Source: Amycolatopsis taiwanensis DSM 45107
Lineage (GTDB): Bacteria > Actinomycetota > Actinomycetes > Mycobacteriales > Pseudonocardiaceae
NCBI RefSeq assembly: GCF_000519205.1
Contig: NZ_JAFB01000016.1
Span: 154,989 to 218,988, forward strand
DNA length: 64,000 nt
Direction: 5' to 3'
The translations under genes were made by a program, and so were the position numbers. Positions 57,170-64,000 of the stretch are shown here, in pieces; the stretch's first letter is position 1; every line of letters starts with the position of its first letter. The notes beneath the pieces are model-generated. The model had not been told where the DNA came from. It was given only the letters and a program-made list of their open reading frames with translations, and did not search any database.

Positions 57170-59101
57170 ATGGGTATCTACGCCGAGGAGTACCAGCGCA
57201 GCCTGAGCGACCCGGAGGGTTTCTGGCTGGACGCGGCCAAGGCGATCGACTGGACGAGAGAACCCGATCAGGCGCTCGATTCGTCGAACATCCCGTTCTA
57301 TCGCTGGTTCCCGGGTGGCGAACTCAACACCTCCTACAACGCGCTGGACCGGCACGTGGAGCGTGGCCGCGGCGAGCAGCCCGCGCTCATCTGGGACTCG
57401 CCCGTCACCTCCGCACAGCGCACCTACAGCTACGCACAGTTGCGCGACGAAGTGGCGCGCTTCGCCGGCGGGTTGGTCTCGCTCGGCGTCACCAAGGGTG
57501 ACCGGGTGATCATCTACATGCCGATGGTGCCGGAGGCCGCCATCGCGATGCTCGCGTGCGCCCGGATCGGCGCGGTGCACTCGGTGGTGTTCGGCGGGTT
57601 CGCGCCGAAGGAACTCGCCGTGCGCATCGACGACGCGAAGCCGAAGGTGATCGTCGCGGCCTCCTGCGGGGTCGAGCCGGCCCGGATCGTGGAGTACCAG
57701 CCGATCATCTCCGCCGCGCTGGAGACGACCGAGCACCAGCCGGAAAAGATCGTTGTGCTGCAACGGACGGGGGTCCGGGGGCTGGCCCCCGGGCGGGGTC
57801 TGGAGGTTGCACCCCCAGAGGACAGAGCGGCGCGGGCCGAGCCGGGTCCACGGGACGTGGACTGGCACGACCTGATGAGCGCGGCCACCCCGGCCGACCC
57901 GGTCCCGGTCGCTTCGACCGACCCGCTCTACATCCTCTACACGTCTGGTACCACAGGGAAACCGAAGGGCGTCGTGCGCGACACCGGCGGCCACGCCGTC
58001 GCGCTGGCCTACTCGATGCGGGCGGTGTATGACGTCCAGCCCGGCGACATCTGGTGGACGGCGTCCGACGTGGGGTGGGTCGTCGGCCATTCCTACATCG
58101 TCTACGCGCCGCTGCTGATCGGCGCGACAACCGTGATGTACGAAGGAAAACCGGTCGGCACGCCCGACGCCGGCGCCTTCTGGCGGGTGATCTCCGAGCA
58201 TCGGGTCAAGGCGCTGTTCACCGCGCCCACCGCGCTGCGCGCCATCAAGCGGCTCGACCCGGAAGCCGGGGAACTGGCCAAGTACGACCTCTCGGCGTTC
58301 CAAACGCTCTTCATGGCCGGAGAGCGTCTCGACCCGGAGACCTATCACTGGGCCCACGGGAAGCTCGGCGTTCCGGTGATCGATCACTGGTGGCAGACCG
58401 AGACCGGCTGGGCGATCGCGGCCAACCCGCGGGGGCTGGAACCGTTGCCGGTCAAGGCCGGTTCGCCGACGGTGCCGGCGCCGGGGTACGACGTCCGCGT
58501 GCTGGACCAGCAGGGGACGGAACTGCCGGCCGGGCAGGAGGGCGCGATCGCGATCAAGCTCCCGCTGCCGCCCGGCACCCTGCCCACGCTGTGGGGCGAT
58601 GACGACCGGTACGTCGAGGGATACCTCTCGCGGTACCAGGGCTATTACCTGACCGGCGACTCGGGATACCTCGACGAGGACGGCTACCTGTTCGTCATGG
58701 GCCGCACCGACGACGTGATCAACGTGGCGGGGCACCGGCTGTCCACCGGCTCGATGGAGGCCGTGCTCGCCGCGCATCCGGCGGTGGCCGAGTGCGCGGT
58801 GATCGGCGTGCACGACCAGCTCAAGGGCCAGTTGCCGCGCGGGCTCGTGGTGCTCAAGGCCGGCGTCGAGGTCGACGAGGAAACCCTGTGCGGGGAGCTG
58901 ATCGCCGCGGTGCGCCGTGACATCGGCCCGGTGGCGGCCTTTCGCCAGGTGTCCATTGTGGACGCGTTGCCGAAGACGCGGTCCGGCAAGATCCTGCGCA
59001 AGACGATGCGCGGCATCGCCGAGGGCCGCGATGAGCCGGTTCCGTCCACGATCGAAGACCCGAGCGTCCTCGACGGCCTGCGCGCCATCCTCCGTCCCTG
59101 A
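57170..59101 (+). CDS. Acetyl/propionyl-CoA synthetase (AMP-forming) with repeat-encoded insert
   Basis: 643 aa, ATG 57170 with GAGGAG about nine bases upstream. Family features: GIYAEEYQRSLSDPEGFW, VFGGFAPKELAVRIDDAKP, the AMP loop YILYTSGTTGKPKGVVRDT, WWQTETGWAIAANP (A5), YLTGDSGYLDEDGYLFVMGR, PKTRSGKILRKTM with the catalytic Lys. The pattern is closest to PrpE-like propionyl-CoA synthetases. Residues ~200-219 (TGVRGLAPGRGLEVAPPEDR) are encoded by a reversed copy of the REP-like element and sit between otherwise contiguous family blocks (KIVVLQR and DVDWHDLM). Confidence 0.92.
   Translation: MGIYAEEYQRSLSDPEGFWLDAAKAIDWTREPDQALDSSNIPFYRWFPGGELNTSYNALDRHVERGRGEQPALIWDSPVTSAQRTYSYAQLRDEVARFAGGLVSLGVTKGDRVIIYMPMVPEAAIAMLACARIGAVHSVVFGGFAPKELAVRIDDAKPKVIVAASCGVEPARIVEYQPIISAALETTEHQPEKIVVLQRTGVRGLAPGRGLEVAPPEDRAARAEPGPRDVDWHDLMSAATPADPVPVASTDPLYILYTSGTTGKPKGVVRDTGGHAVALAYSMRAVYDVQPGDIWWTASDVGWVVGHSYIVYAPLLIGATTVMYEGKPVGTPDAGAFWRVISEHRVKALFTAPTALRAIKRLDPEAGELAKYDLSAFQTLFMAGERLDPETYHWAHGKLGVPVIDHWWQTETGWAIAANPRGLEPLPVKAGSPTVPAPGYDVRVLDQQGTELPAGQEGAIAIKLPLPPGTLPTLWGDDDRYVEGYLSRYQGYYLTGDSGYLDEDGYLFVMGRTDDVINVAGHRLSTGSMEAVLAAHPAVAECAVIGVHDQLKGQLPRGLVVLKAGVEVDEETLCGELIAAVRRDIGPVAAFRQVSIVDALPKTRSGKILRKTMRGIAEGRDEPVPSTIEDPSVLDGLRAILRP
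57767..57824 (-). repeat. REP-like G/C element, copy D, inside the acs-like gene
   Basis: In reverse complement it reads CCTCTGGGGGTGCAACCTCC, AGACCCCGCCCGGGGG and CCAGCCCCCGGACCCCC, matching the copies at 13714, 25931 and 52305 with substitutions. The reading frame of the host gene is preserved. Confidence 0.78.
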
Positions 59102-59110
59102 CGGCCCTAC

Positions 59111-59142
59111 CACGGAAGCCGCGGCCGGCCGCGGCTTCCGTG
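59111..59142. terminator. Bidirectional terminator (32-bp perfect palindrome)
   Basis: Arms CACGGAAGCCGCGGCC and GGCCGCGGCTTCCGTG, 16 bp each, no spacer. Placed between the convergent acs-like and oxidoreductase genes. Confidence 0.85.
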
Positions 59143-59151
59143 ATGCTTTGG

Positions 59152-60069
59152 TCAACCGATGTCGAGTACTGCCTTGCCGGCTACCTTGCGGGTAAGCAGC
59201 GCTTCGGCTGCGTCGCCGGCGCGCTCCCAGCTTCCACGCCAGCCCACCTGAGGGTCGAGCTGGCCGGCGGCCACCAGCGAGGACAGGTAGGCCAGATCCG
59301 GACCGAAGCCGGGACCGACCATGAAGGCCTCGATCCGGGCGCCCGGATTGGCCAGCCGAGCCTGTTCGAAGTCGATCGTGGTCGGTTCCCGTGACGCCTT
59401 GCCGACCCCCACGGCCAGGCCACCCGGGGTGAGCAGCGCGTAGGCGTCCGCCAACAGCTGCCCGCCAACGTTGTCGATCACGCCGTACACCGGCTCCCGC
59501 AGCTCCGCCAGACCACCGGACACCACCTCGGCCGCCCCCAGTTCCGCGAGCCCCGCACCACGCTCCGGCCGGCCGACCGCGGCGACCACATGTGCGCCGG
59601 CCCGCGCGGCGAGTTGGACGGCGAACCGGCCGACCCCGCCGGACGCCCCGGTGATCAGCACCCGCTGCCCGAGTACCGGGCCCAGTCGACGCAGTGCGCG
59701 CAACGCGGTTACCCCGGCCACCGGTAGCGCTGCCGCCGCGCCGTGATCAACGGCGTCGGGCAGTACCGCCAGCTCGCCGACGTCCACCGCACGCAGCTCG
59801 GCCCACCCGCCGGACCAGCCGAAGGTGACCACCCGTGCCCCGATCGCCGGGCCGCTTCCATCCGCGGCCGCGGCCACCACGACCCCGGCGGCGTCCCAGC
59901 CGGCCACCCCGCCGGGCGCGTAGTTCTCGCCAAGGTAGGCGACCTCGCCGAAGTTGAGCGAGGTCGCCGCGACCCGCACCAGGGCCTGCCCGGGGCCGGG
60001 TACCGGATCCGGCGCTTCGCCGAGCCGGAGACCATGCCGTGCGTCCGGGTCGTACACCAAAGCCTTCAT
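59152..60069 (-). CDS. Quinone-oxidoreductase-type MDR dehydrogenase
   Basis: 305 aa from ATG 60069. GroES-like N-terminus ([40 protein letters not shown]) then Rossmann domain with [19 protein letters not shown]. No zinc ligands are evident, so it belongs to the zinc-free NADPH:quinone reductase branch. The C-terminus ([17 protein letters not shown] type) is standard. Substrate unknown. Confidence 0.88.
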   Translation of the reverse strand: MKALVYDPDARHGLRLGEAPDPVPGPGQALVRVAATSLNFGEVAYLGENYAPGGVAGWDAAGVVVAAAADGSGPAIGARVVTFGWSGGWAELRAVDVGELAVLPDAVDHGAAAALPVAGVTALRALRRLGPVLGQRVLITGASGGVGRFAVQLAARAGAHVVAAVGRPERGAGLAELGAAEVVSGGLAELREPVYGVIDNVGGQLLADAYALLTPGGLAVGVGKASREPTTIDFEQARLANPGARIEAFMVGPGFGPDLAYLSSLVAAGQLDPQVGWRGSWERAGDAAEALLTRKVAGKAVLDIG

Positions 60070-60142
60070 GATCCCGACAACCCTCGACACGAGACTGAAA
60101 TTCCGCATGCCGGCCGGTCGGTGGCGGCTACCGTGATCCGTC

Positions 60143-60805
60143 GTGACCGAGGAAACATTCCTGAGTACGACGCGAACTGCCTACAACACCGTCGCGGCCA
60201 GCTACGCCGAAGTCGTACCTTCCGTCGAAGAAGATCACCCGGTGAACCGGGCCGTGCTCACCGCCTTCGCGGACCTCGTCCGAGCGGCCGGCGCCGGGCC
60301 GGTCGCCGACATCGGTTGCGGCACCGGGCGGGTGACCGCATATCTGGACAAGCTTGGCCTCGACGTCTCCGGTATCGACCTGTCGCCGGAGATGCTCGCG
60401 ATGGCCCGGCGGGACCACCCCGAGCTTCGCTTCACCGAGGGTTCGATACTCGCCCTGGACCTCCCCGATGCGGGCCTGGCCGGGGTCGTGGCCTGGTATT
60501 CGGTCATCCACATGCCTACCGACCGGCTGCCCCTGGCCTTCTCGGAGTGCTATCGCGTGCTCGCGCCGGGCGGTTATCTGCAACTCGCCTTCCACGTCGG
60601 TGACCAGCGCAATCACCGGACCCAGGGATACGGGCACGACGGAATCTCGCTGGACGTCTACCGGCTGCCGGTCGAGAGGATCTGTTCGCTGCTGAAGGAA
60701 GCCGGGTTCGCGCTGGACACGAAGGTGGTCCGGGAGGCCGACGGAACTCCGGCGGCCCGGGTACCGCAGGCATACCTGCTGGCCCAAAAGCCTGCCGGAT
60801 CCTGA
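60143..60805 (+). CDS. Class I SAM-dependent methyltransferase
   Basis: 220 aa, GTG start. Motif [40 protein letters not shown], post-motif [20 protein letters not shown] and [14 protein letters not shown]. Methyltransferase 11/25-type fold; acceptor unknown. Divergent from the MDR gene across 73 bp. A repeat array starts about 20 bp after its stop. Confidence 0.9.
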   Translation: MTEETFLSTTRTAYNTVAASYAEVVPSVEEDHPVNRAVLTAFADLVRAAGAGPVADIGCGTGRVTAYLDKLGLDVSGIDLSPEMLAMARRDHPELRFTEGSILALDLPDAGLAGVVAWYSVIHMPTDRLPLAFSECYRVLAPGGYLQLAFHVGDQRNHRTQGYGHDGISLDVYRLPVERICSLLKEAGFALDTKVVREADGTPAARVPQAYLLAQKPAGS

Positions 60806-60827
60806 CGCCCGTCGACCTCTCCGTACC

Positions 60828-61228
60828 CAGCTCCCAACCCAGAACTCACCTTCCCCAACCCGCCACACACCCACCCGAACCCGCCACACACCCACCCGAA
60901 CCCGCCACACACCCACCCGAACCCGCCACACACCCACCCGAACCCGCCACACACCCCCCCGAACCCGCCACACACCCACCCGAACCCGCCACACACCCGC
61001 CTGAACCGGGGACACACGCGCCCGAACCGGGGACACACCAGGTCCCGGCGTGTCCCCGGCCCCGGACAGCGAGTTCCCGGTTCAGGACCGCGTGTCCCGG
61101 GTTCAGGACGGCAAGTTCCCGGCTCAGGACCGCGTGTCCCCGGTTCAGGACGGCGTGTCCCCGGTTCAGGACGGCGAGTTCCCGGTTCGGGACGGCGAGT
61201 TCTGGGTTCGGGCAGCTGAGTTACCGGT
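60828..61228. repeat. Longest 21-bp module array, with inverted halves
   Basis: Left half: seven or more near-identical units CGAACCCGCCACACACCCAC at 21-bp spacing, followed by CCTGAACCGGGGACACACG and CCCGAACCGGGGACACACC. It turns at about 61048 (ACACCAGGTCCCGGCGTGT) into the right half, with units GTGTCCCCGGTTCAGGACGG, GAGTTCCCGGTTCAGGACC and AAGTTCCCGGCTCAGG in varied order. Same family as 17741, 27024, 29160 and 41881. Confidence 0.93.
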
Positions 61229-61300
61229 CCGCGAAGTACTGCCAGCTCACGAAGTACTGCCGGGCCGCGAAGCGCGGCGGGACGGAAGCTGCCTGGATAG

Positions 61301-61339
61301 TTGCCATGGATATAGTTGCCATGTAAGGTATTTGCCATG
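61301..61339 (+). promoter_or_regulatory. Three TTGCCATG direct repeats over the marR-type start
   Basis: TTGCCATG at 61301-61308, 61316-61323 and 61332-61339, spaced 15 and 16 bp. The last includes the ATG start codon (61337). The arrangement suggests autoregulation by the downstream MarR-type protein or a translation control element. Confidence 0.5.
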
Positions 61340-62218
61340 GCGCCTACCACGGGCTATCTGATGTGGCGAACGGTGACGAAGTGGCGCACGGCCGTGGACC
61401 GGGCACTGGCACCGATCGGCTTGACGCACGCACAGTTCTCCGTACTGGGCTCACTGAGCGGTCTGTCTCGCACAGGTCAGGAGCCCAGCCAGCGCGAACT
61501 GGCGGATGTCACCGGTCTCGAACCCGTGTACGTGTCCAAATTGGTCAGAGCGCTGGAGAAGGCGGGGATCGTGCGCCGCCCAGTGGACCCCCGCGACCCG
61601 CGGGCCGTCCGGCTGAGCCTCACCGACCACGGGCGCAAGGTCGCGGCCGAGGCGATCGATCGAGTGCACGCGATTCATCAGGAACTCACCGGACCGATCG
61701 GCGGCCCGGATGGCGAGCACGACCGCCGGCTGCGCGAAATCCTACTCGCTCTCCTGGGCGAAACACCGTCGCTCCACGAGAAGAAAGGCACGAACATGAC
61801 CGCACCCACAACCGTAATCAGCCGCGACATCAGCGTCGCCGGGACGGCCACCCGCTCACTCCTCGACACGCTGCTGGACCGGAACGGGCTCACCTTCCAC
61901 CAGTGGGTCACCCTCCGCACGACAGTGGCCCACGCCTCGGCTACCCGGGAAACGATCATCAAGGAAGCGGCCGGCATTGACGAGAACGTGGTGCGGGACG
62001 CGCTCGACAAGATCGAGGCCGACGGCCTGATCGGTCCGGACGGGGACGGATTGGCGCCGACAGCGAAGGGCCGCGAGGTGGTCCAGCGGATCGCCGAGGA
62101 GACCGCCCGCATCGCCAGCGAGTTGTACGGAGGAATGTCAGAGGAGGATCTCGTCACCGCGAAACGAGTGCTCGAGCAGGTCATCGAACGCGCGGGCAAG
62201 GTCCGGGCCAGCCTGTAG
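61337..62218 (+). CDS. MarR-type regulator fused in frame to a second winged-helix protein
   Basis: 293 aa. Residues 1-150 are a MarR protein (PTTGYLMWRTVTKWRTAVDR, SQRELADVTGLEPVYVSKLV, RRPVDPRDPRAVRLSLTDHG). Residues ~154-293 form a second domain starting MTAPTTVISRDISVAGTATR with a MarR-like helical and wing pattern (ETIIKEAAGIDENVVRDALD, LIGPDGDGLAPTAKG). The junction contains its own ribosome-binding sequence AGAAAGG and an ATG at 61796, as if two adjacent genes lost the stop between them. Both a fusion and an internal second start are possible. Confidence 0.78.
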   Translation: MAPTTGYLMWRTVTKWRTAVDRALAPIGLTHAQFSVLGSLSGLSRTGQEPSQRELADVTGLEPVYVSKLVRALEKAGIVRRPVDPRDPRAVRLSLTDHGRKVAAEAIDRVHAIHQELTGPIGGPDGEHDRRLREILLALLGETPSLHEKKGTNMTAPTTVISRDISVAGTATRSLLDTLLDRNGLTFHQWVTLRTTVAHASATRETIIKEAAGIDENVVRDALDKIEADGLIGPDGDGLAPTAKGREVVQRIAEETARIASELYGGMSEEDLVTAKRVLEQVIERAGKVRASL

Positions 62219-62225
62219 AACAGTG

Positions 62226-62274
62226 CAGCAAGGGGTATTTGCTACGGATCATCCGTAGCAAATACCCCTTGCTG
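62226..62274. terminator. 49-bp near-perfect palindrome after the marR-type gene
   Basis: 24-bp arms (62226-62249 and 62251-62274), perfect, around one central C; core GCTACGGATCATCCGTAGC. Starts 7 bp after the stop. It can act as a strong bidirectional terminator or form a cruciform. No U tract. Confidence 0.75.
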
Positions 62275-62392
62275 TTGCGGGGGCGTCGGCCGTCAGAGAT
62301 CAACACCTTCCACCCACCCGCGTGCACTAGAAGTGTGACGGTGGACTCTGTCTACGCCAATTTGCTAAACAGATCTCCCAGGCGGACACGGC

Positions 62393-63217
62393 ATGACGGA
62401 GATCTGGATGGGCTACCAACGGTTCGTCGCACTGGGCGACAGCTGCACGGAAGGGTTGCACGATCGCTACCCCGGCAGTGAGCGGTACCGGGGCTGGGCG
62501 GACCTGGCTGCGATGGTGCTTGCCGGCCGTGATCCGGAGTTCCGGTACGCCAACCTGGGCGTACGCGGCCGGCGGCTGGACCAGATCATCGTCGAGCAGG
62601 TCCCGACCGCGCTGGATCTCCGCCCCGACCTGGTCGCCCTGTTCGGCGGCGCGAACGACGTGCTCACCCGTAACTTCCGGCCCGAGGTCGTGGCCACGCG
62701 AGTGGACGCGGCCCTGCGCATCCTGACCAGGGCCGCGCCAACCGTCGTCGTGTTCACGATCAGTGACGTGTCGAGCCGGATGCCTGGGGTGCTTCGTGTG
62801 CGGTCGCGGCTGGAAGCGCTCAACGACGCGATCCGGTCCGCGACGGCCGAGCACGGGGCGCTGCTGGTGGACCTGTGGGAGGAAGAGGCCGTCCACGACC
62901 TGCGGTATTTCGGCCCCGACCGGCTGCACCTGTCCGCGCCGGGTCACCGCAGGCTCGCCGCGCACCTGTTGAACCGGCTGGACATCGCGTGCGATCCGGC
63001 CTGGCTGGCCCCGCTGCCGGGCGCCCCCCTCGACCCGGGGCTGCAGGCGCACCTGAAGTGGATGTGGCGCGAGGTGTTGCCGGTGGCGGTGACCCGCACG
63101 CGCGGCTGGTTCACCGGCCGTTCGCCCGGTGACGGGGTCATGCCGAAACGACCGGAGCTGCTACCCGTCCTCGCCGACGAGCTGAACAAGTGGTCAGCGA
63201 TCCCTGGCAACGTCTGA
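62393..63217 (+). CDS. SGNH/GDSL-family hydrolase
   Basis: 274 aa. Block I GDSCTEG (FVALGDSCTEGLHDRY) with nucleophile Ser, block II Gly in NLGVRGRRL, block III GGANDVL with Asn, block V DRLHLSAPGH with Asp/His. No signal peptide, so it is cytosolic. Esterase or acylhydrolase; substrate unknown. The C-terminal ~70 residues (WLAPLPGAPLDPGLQAHLKW) are as in many actinobacterial members of this subgroup. Confidence 0.9.
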   Translation: MTEIWMGYQRFVALGDSCTEGLHDRYPGSERYRGWADLAAMVLAGRDPEFRYANLGVRGRRLDQIIVEQVPTALDLRPDLVALFGGANDVLTRNFRPEVVATRVDAALRILTRAAPTVVVFTISDVSSRMPGVLRVRSRLEALNDAIRSATAEHGALLVDLWEEEAVHDLRYFGPDRLHLSAPGHRRLAAHLLNRLDIACDPAWLAPLPGAPLDPGLQAHLKWMWREVLPVAVTRTRGWFTGRSPGDGVMPKRPELLPVLADELNKWSAIPGNV

Positions 63218-63246
63218 TCTCCGGCGCGGTCACCTCGATGTGCATG

Positions 63247-63287
63247 AGTGACCCGTTCATGCCGAATTTCGACAGTAACGGGTCACT
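63247..63287. repeat. Conserved stem-loop, copy 3
   Basis: 11-bp arms AGTGACCCGTT and AACGGGTCACT with the same 19-base loop as copy 1 (CATGCCGAATTTCGACAGT). Lies between the convergent SGNH hydrolase and decarboxylase stops. Confidence 0.9.
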
Positions 63288-63290
63288 TCA

Positions 63291-64000
63291 TCACAATTGC
63301 TGGTTGACACGCTGGATGGCCGCCCAGGCAGTCTTGACATGGTCGCTCGTGGTCAGCGGCGCCCCGACGGCCAAGCGCAGGAAGACCTGTCCGTTGATCT
63401 TGGTGTGGCTGAGGTACAGCTCGCCGGAGTCGTTGATCCGCTCCAGTAGCGCCATCGTCTCCTCGTTCGTCCTCAGTGGACGGAAGCAGACCAGCCCGAA
63501 CGGATGCGGCCGGCGCAGCTCGAAATCCTGGTCCGCGGCCACCAGTGCGGCGAATTCCGCGGCCTGTGCGATTCCGGCCTGGATGTGCTCCCGCAGGCCC
63601 TCCGCGCCATACCAGCGAATCACCGACCACAGCTTGAGCGCGCGGAACCGCCGCCCGAGCGGCACCTGCCAGTCCCGGTAGTCGATCACGGCACCGGATT
63701 CGGTGGCCGAGTTGCGCAGGTACTCCGGCAAGATCGACAACGCGTCGATCATGGGTTGGCGGTCGCTCACCCACAGCACGCTGCAGTCGAAGTTCGTGAG
63801 CAGCCACTTGTGCGGGTCCGTCGCATACGAGTCGGCGTAGGAGGCGACGCCGTCGTTGATCCAGCGCAGTTCCGGGCAGACCGCCGCGACCCCGGCATAG
63901 GCGGCGTCGATGTGCAGCCAGATCCCGTGTTCCCGGCACACCGCACCGATTTCGGCCACCGGGTCGATCGCGGTCGTCGATGTGGTGCCGATCGTCGCGC
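63291..64000 (-). CDS. PLP-dependent group II (aromatic-L-amino-acid type) decarboxylase, C-terminal part
   Basis: Open at the right edge; 236 codons visible. Contains WLHIDAAYAGVAAVCPELR (cofactor-binding Asp), SYATDPHKWLLTNFDCSVLW with the PLP Lys in HKW, RFRALKLWSVIRWYGAEGLR, and FGLVCFRPL. These match the DOPA/tryptophan decarboxylase family, which makes amines from aromatic amino acids. The active-site loop and C-terminus look intact. The exact substrate cannot be told, and the N-terminal half lies outside the window. Confidence 0.9.
   Translation of the reverse strand, partial: ATIGTTSTTAIDPVAEIGAVCREHGIWLHIDAAYAGVAAVCPELRWINDGVASYADSYATDPHKWLLTNFDCSVLWVSDRQPMIDALSILPEYLRNSATESGAVIDYRDWQVPLGRRFRALKLWSVIRWYGAEGLREHIQAGIAQAAEFAALVAADQDFELRRPHPFGLVCFRPLRTNEETMALLERINDSGELYLSHTKINGQVFLRLAVGAPLTTSDHVKTAWAAIQRVNQQL

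Overview
The window is high-GC actinobacterial chromosome. Gene content and order (lpqU-like, mazG, surA-like, mfd; glmU-prs-rplY-pth; ispE-ksgA-rpfB-tatD-metG-rsmI-pmt), DUF3558 lipoproteins, an EspG-like protein and frequent GTG/TTG starts point to the Pseudonocardiaceae, most likely Amycolatopsis or a close relative. The genus is inferred from synteny and family memory; no database was searched.

Layout. 1-2.9 kb: repeat array, then lpqU-like, mazG and surA-like genes on the minus strand. 3.0-6.25 kb: a four-gene type VII secretion satellite cluster (unknown protein, DUF3558 lipoprotein, WXG/PPE-like glycine-rich protein, EspG-like protein) without core ESX genes. 6.25-10.1 kb: foreign-looking DNA with an AbiEi antitoxin remnant and a large Asp-box (BNR) propeller protein, bounded by a perfect 32-bp direct repeat of the espG-like/mfd 3' ends. 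10.1-13.7 kb: mfd. 13.8-21.7 kb: LLM oxidoreductase, XRE regulator, SDR/MarR divergent pair, TetR plus acyl-CoA desaturase with a clear operator, tRNA-Gln, GGDEF protein. 21.8-26.6 kb: glmU-prs, rplY, pth. 26.6-32 kb: DivIVA-like protein, fatty acyl-AMP ligase, ABC-F, ispE. 32-40 kb: NTF2-like protein, degenerate MetN-like ATPase, ksgA, rpfB, tatD, metG. 40-43 kb: PadR-controlled drug-type ABC exporter. 43-48.1 kb: GH25-like protein, unknown cysteine-pair protein, a cluster of broken two-component and ABC-transporter genes, a G1 peptidase, a RidA protein. 48.2-51.4 kb: UvrA-like ATPase divergent from a WYL regulator. 51.4-59.1 kb: rsmI, pmt, broken hxlR, shortened NmrA-like gene, membrane-anchored Ser/Thr kinase, acs/prpE-like ligase. 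59.1-64 kb: quinone-type oxidoreductase, methyltransferase, fused MarR-type regulator, SGNH hydrolase, and the C-terminal part of a PLP decarboxylase running off the right edge.

What stands out is the repeat biology. Six loci carry arrays of 21- or 22-bp modules, several built as two head-to-head halves and sometimes supplying a gene's stop codon. A G/C-rich REP-like element occurs four times, twice translated in frame inside housekeeping genes (pth, acs). A conserved stem-loop recurs three times at gene 3' ends. Several local regulator-operator pairs can be read directly (PadR/ABC exporter, TetR/desaturase, MarR/SDR, WYL/UvrA-like).
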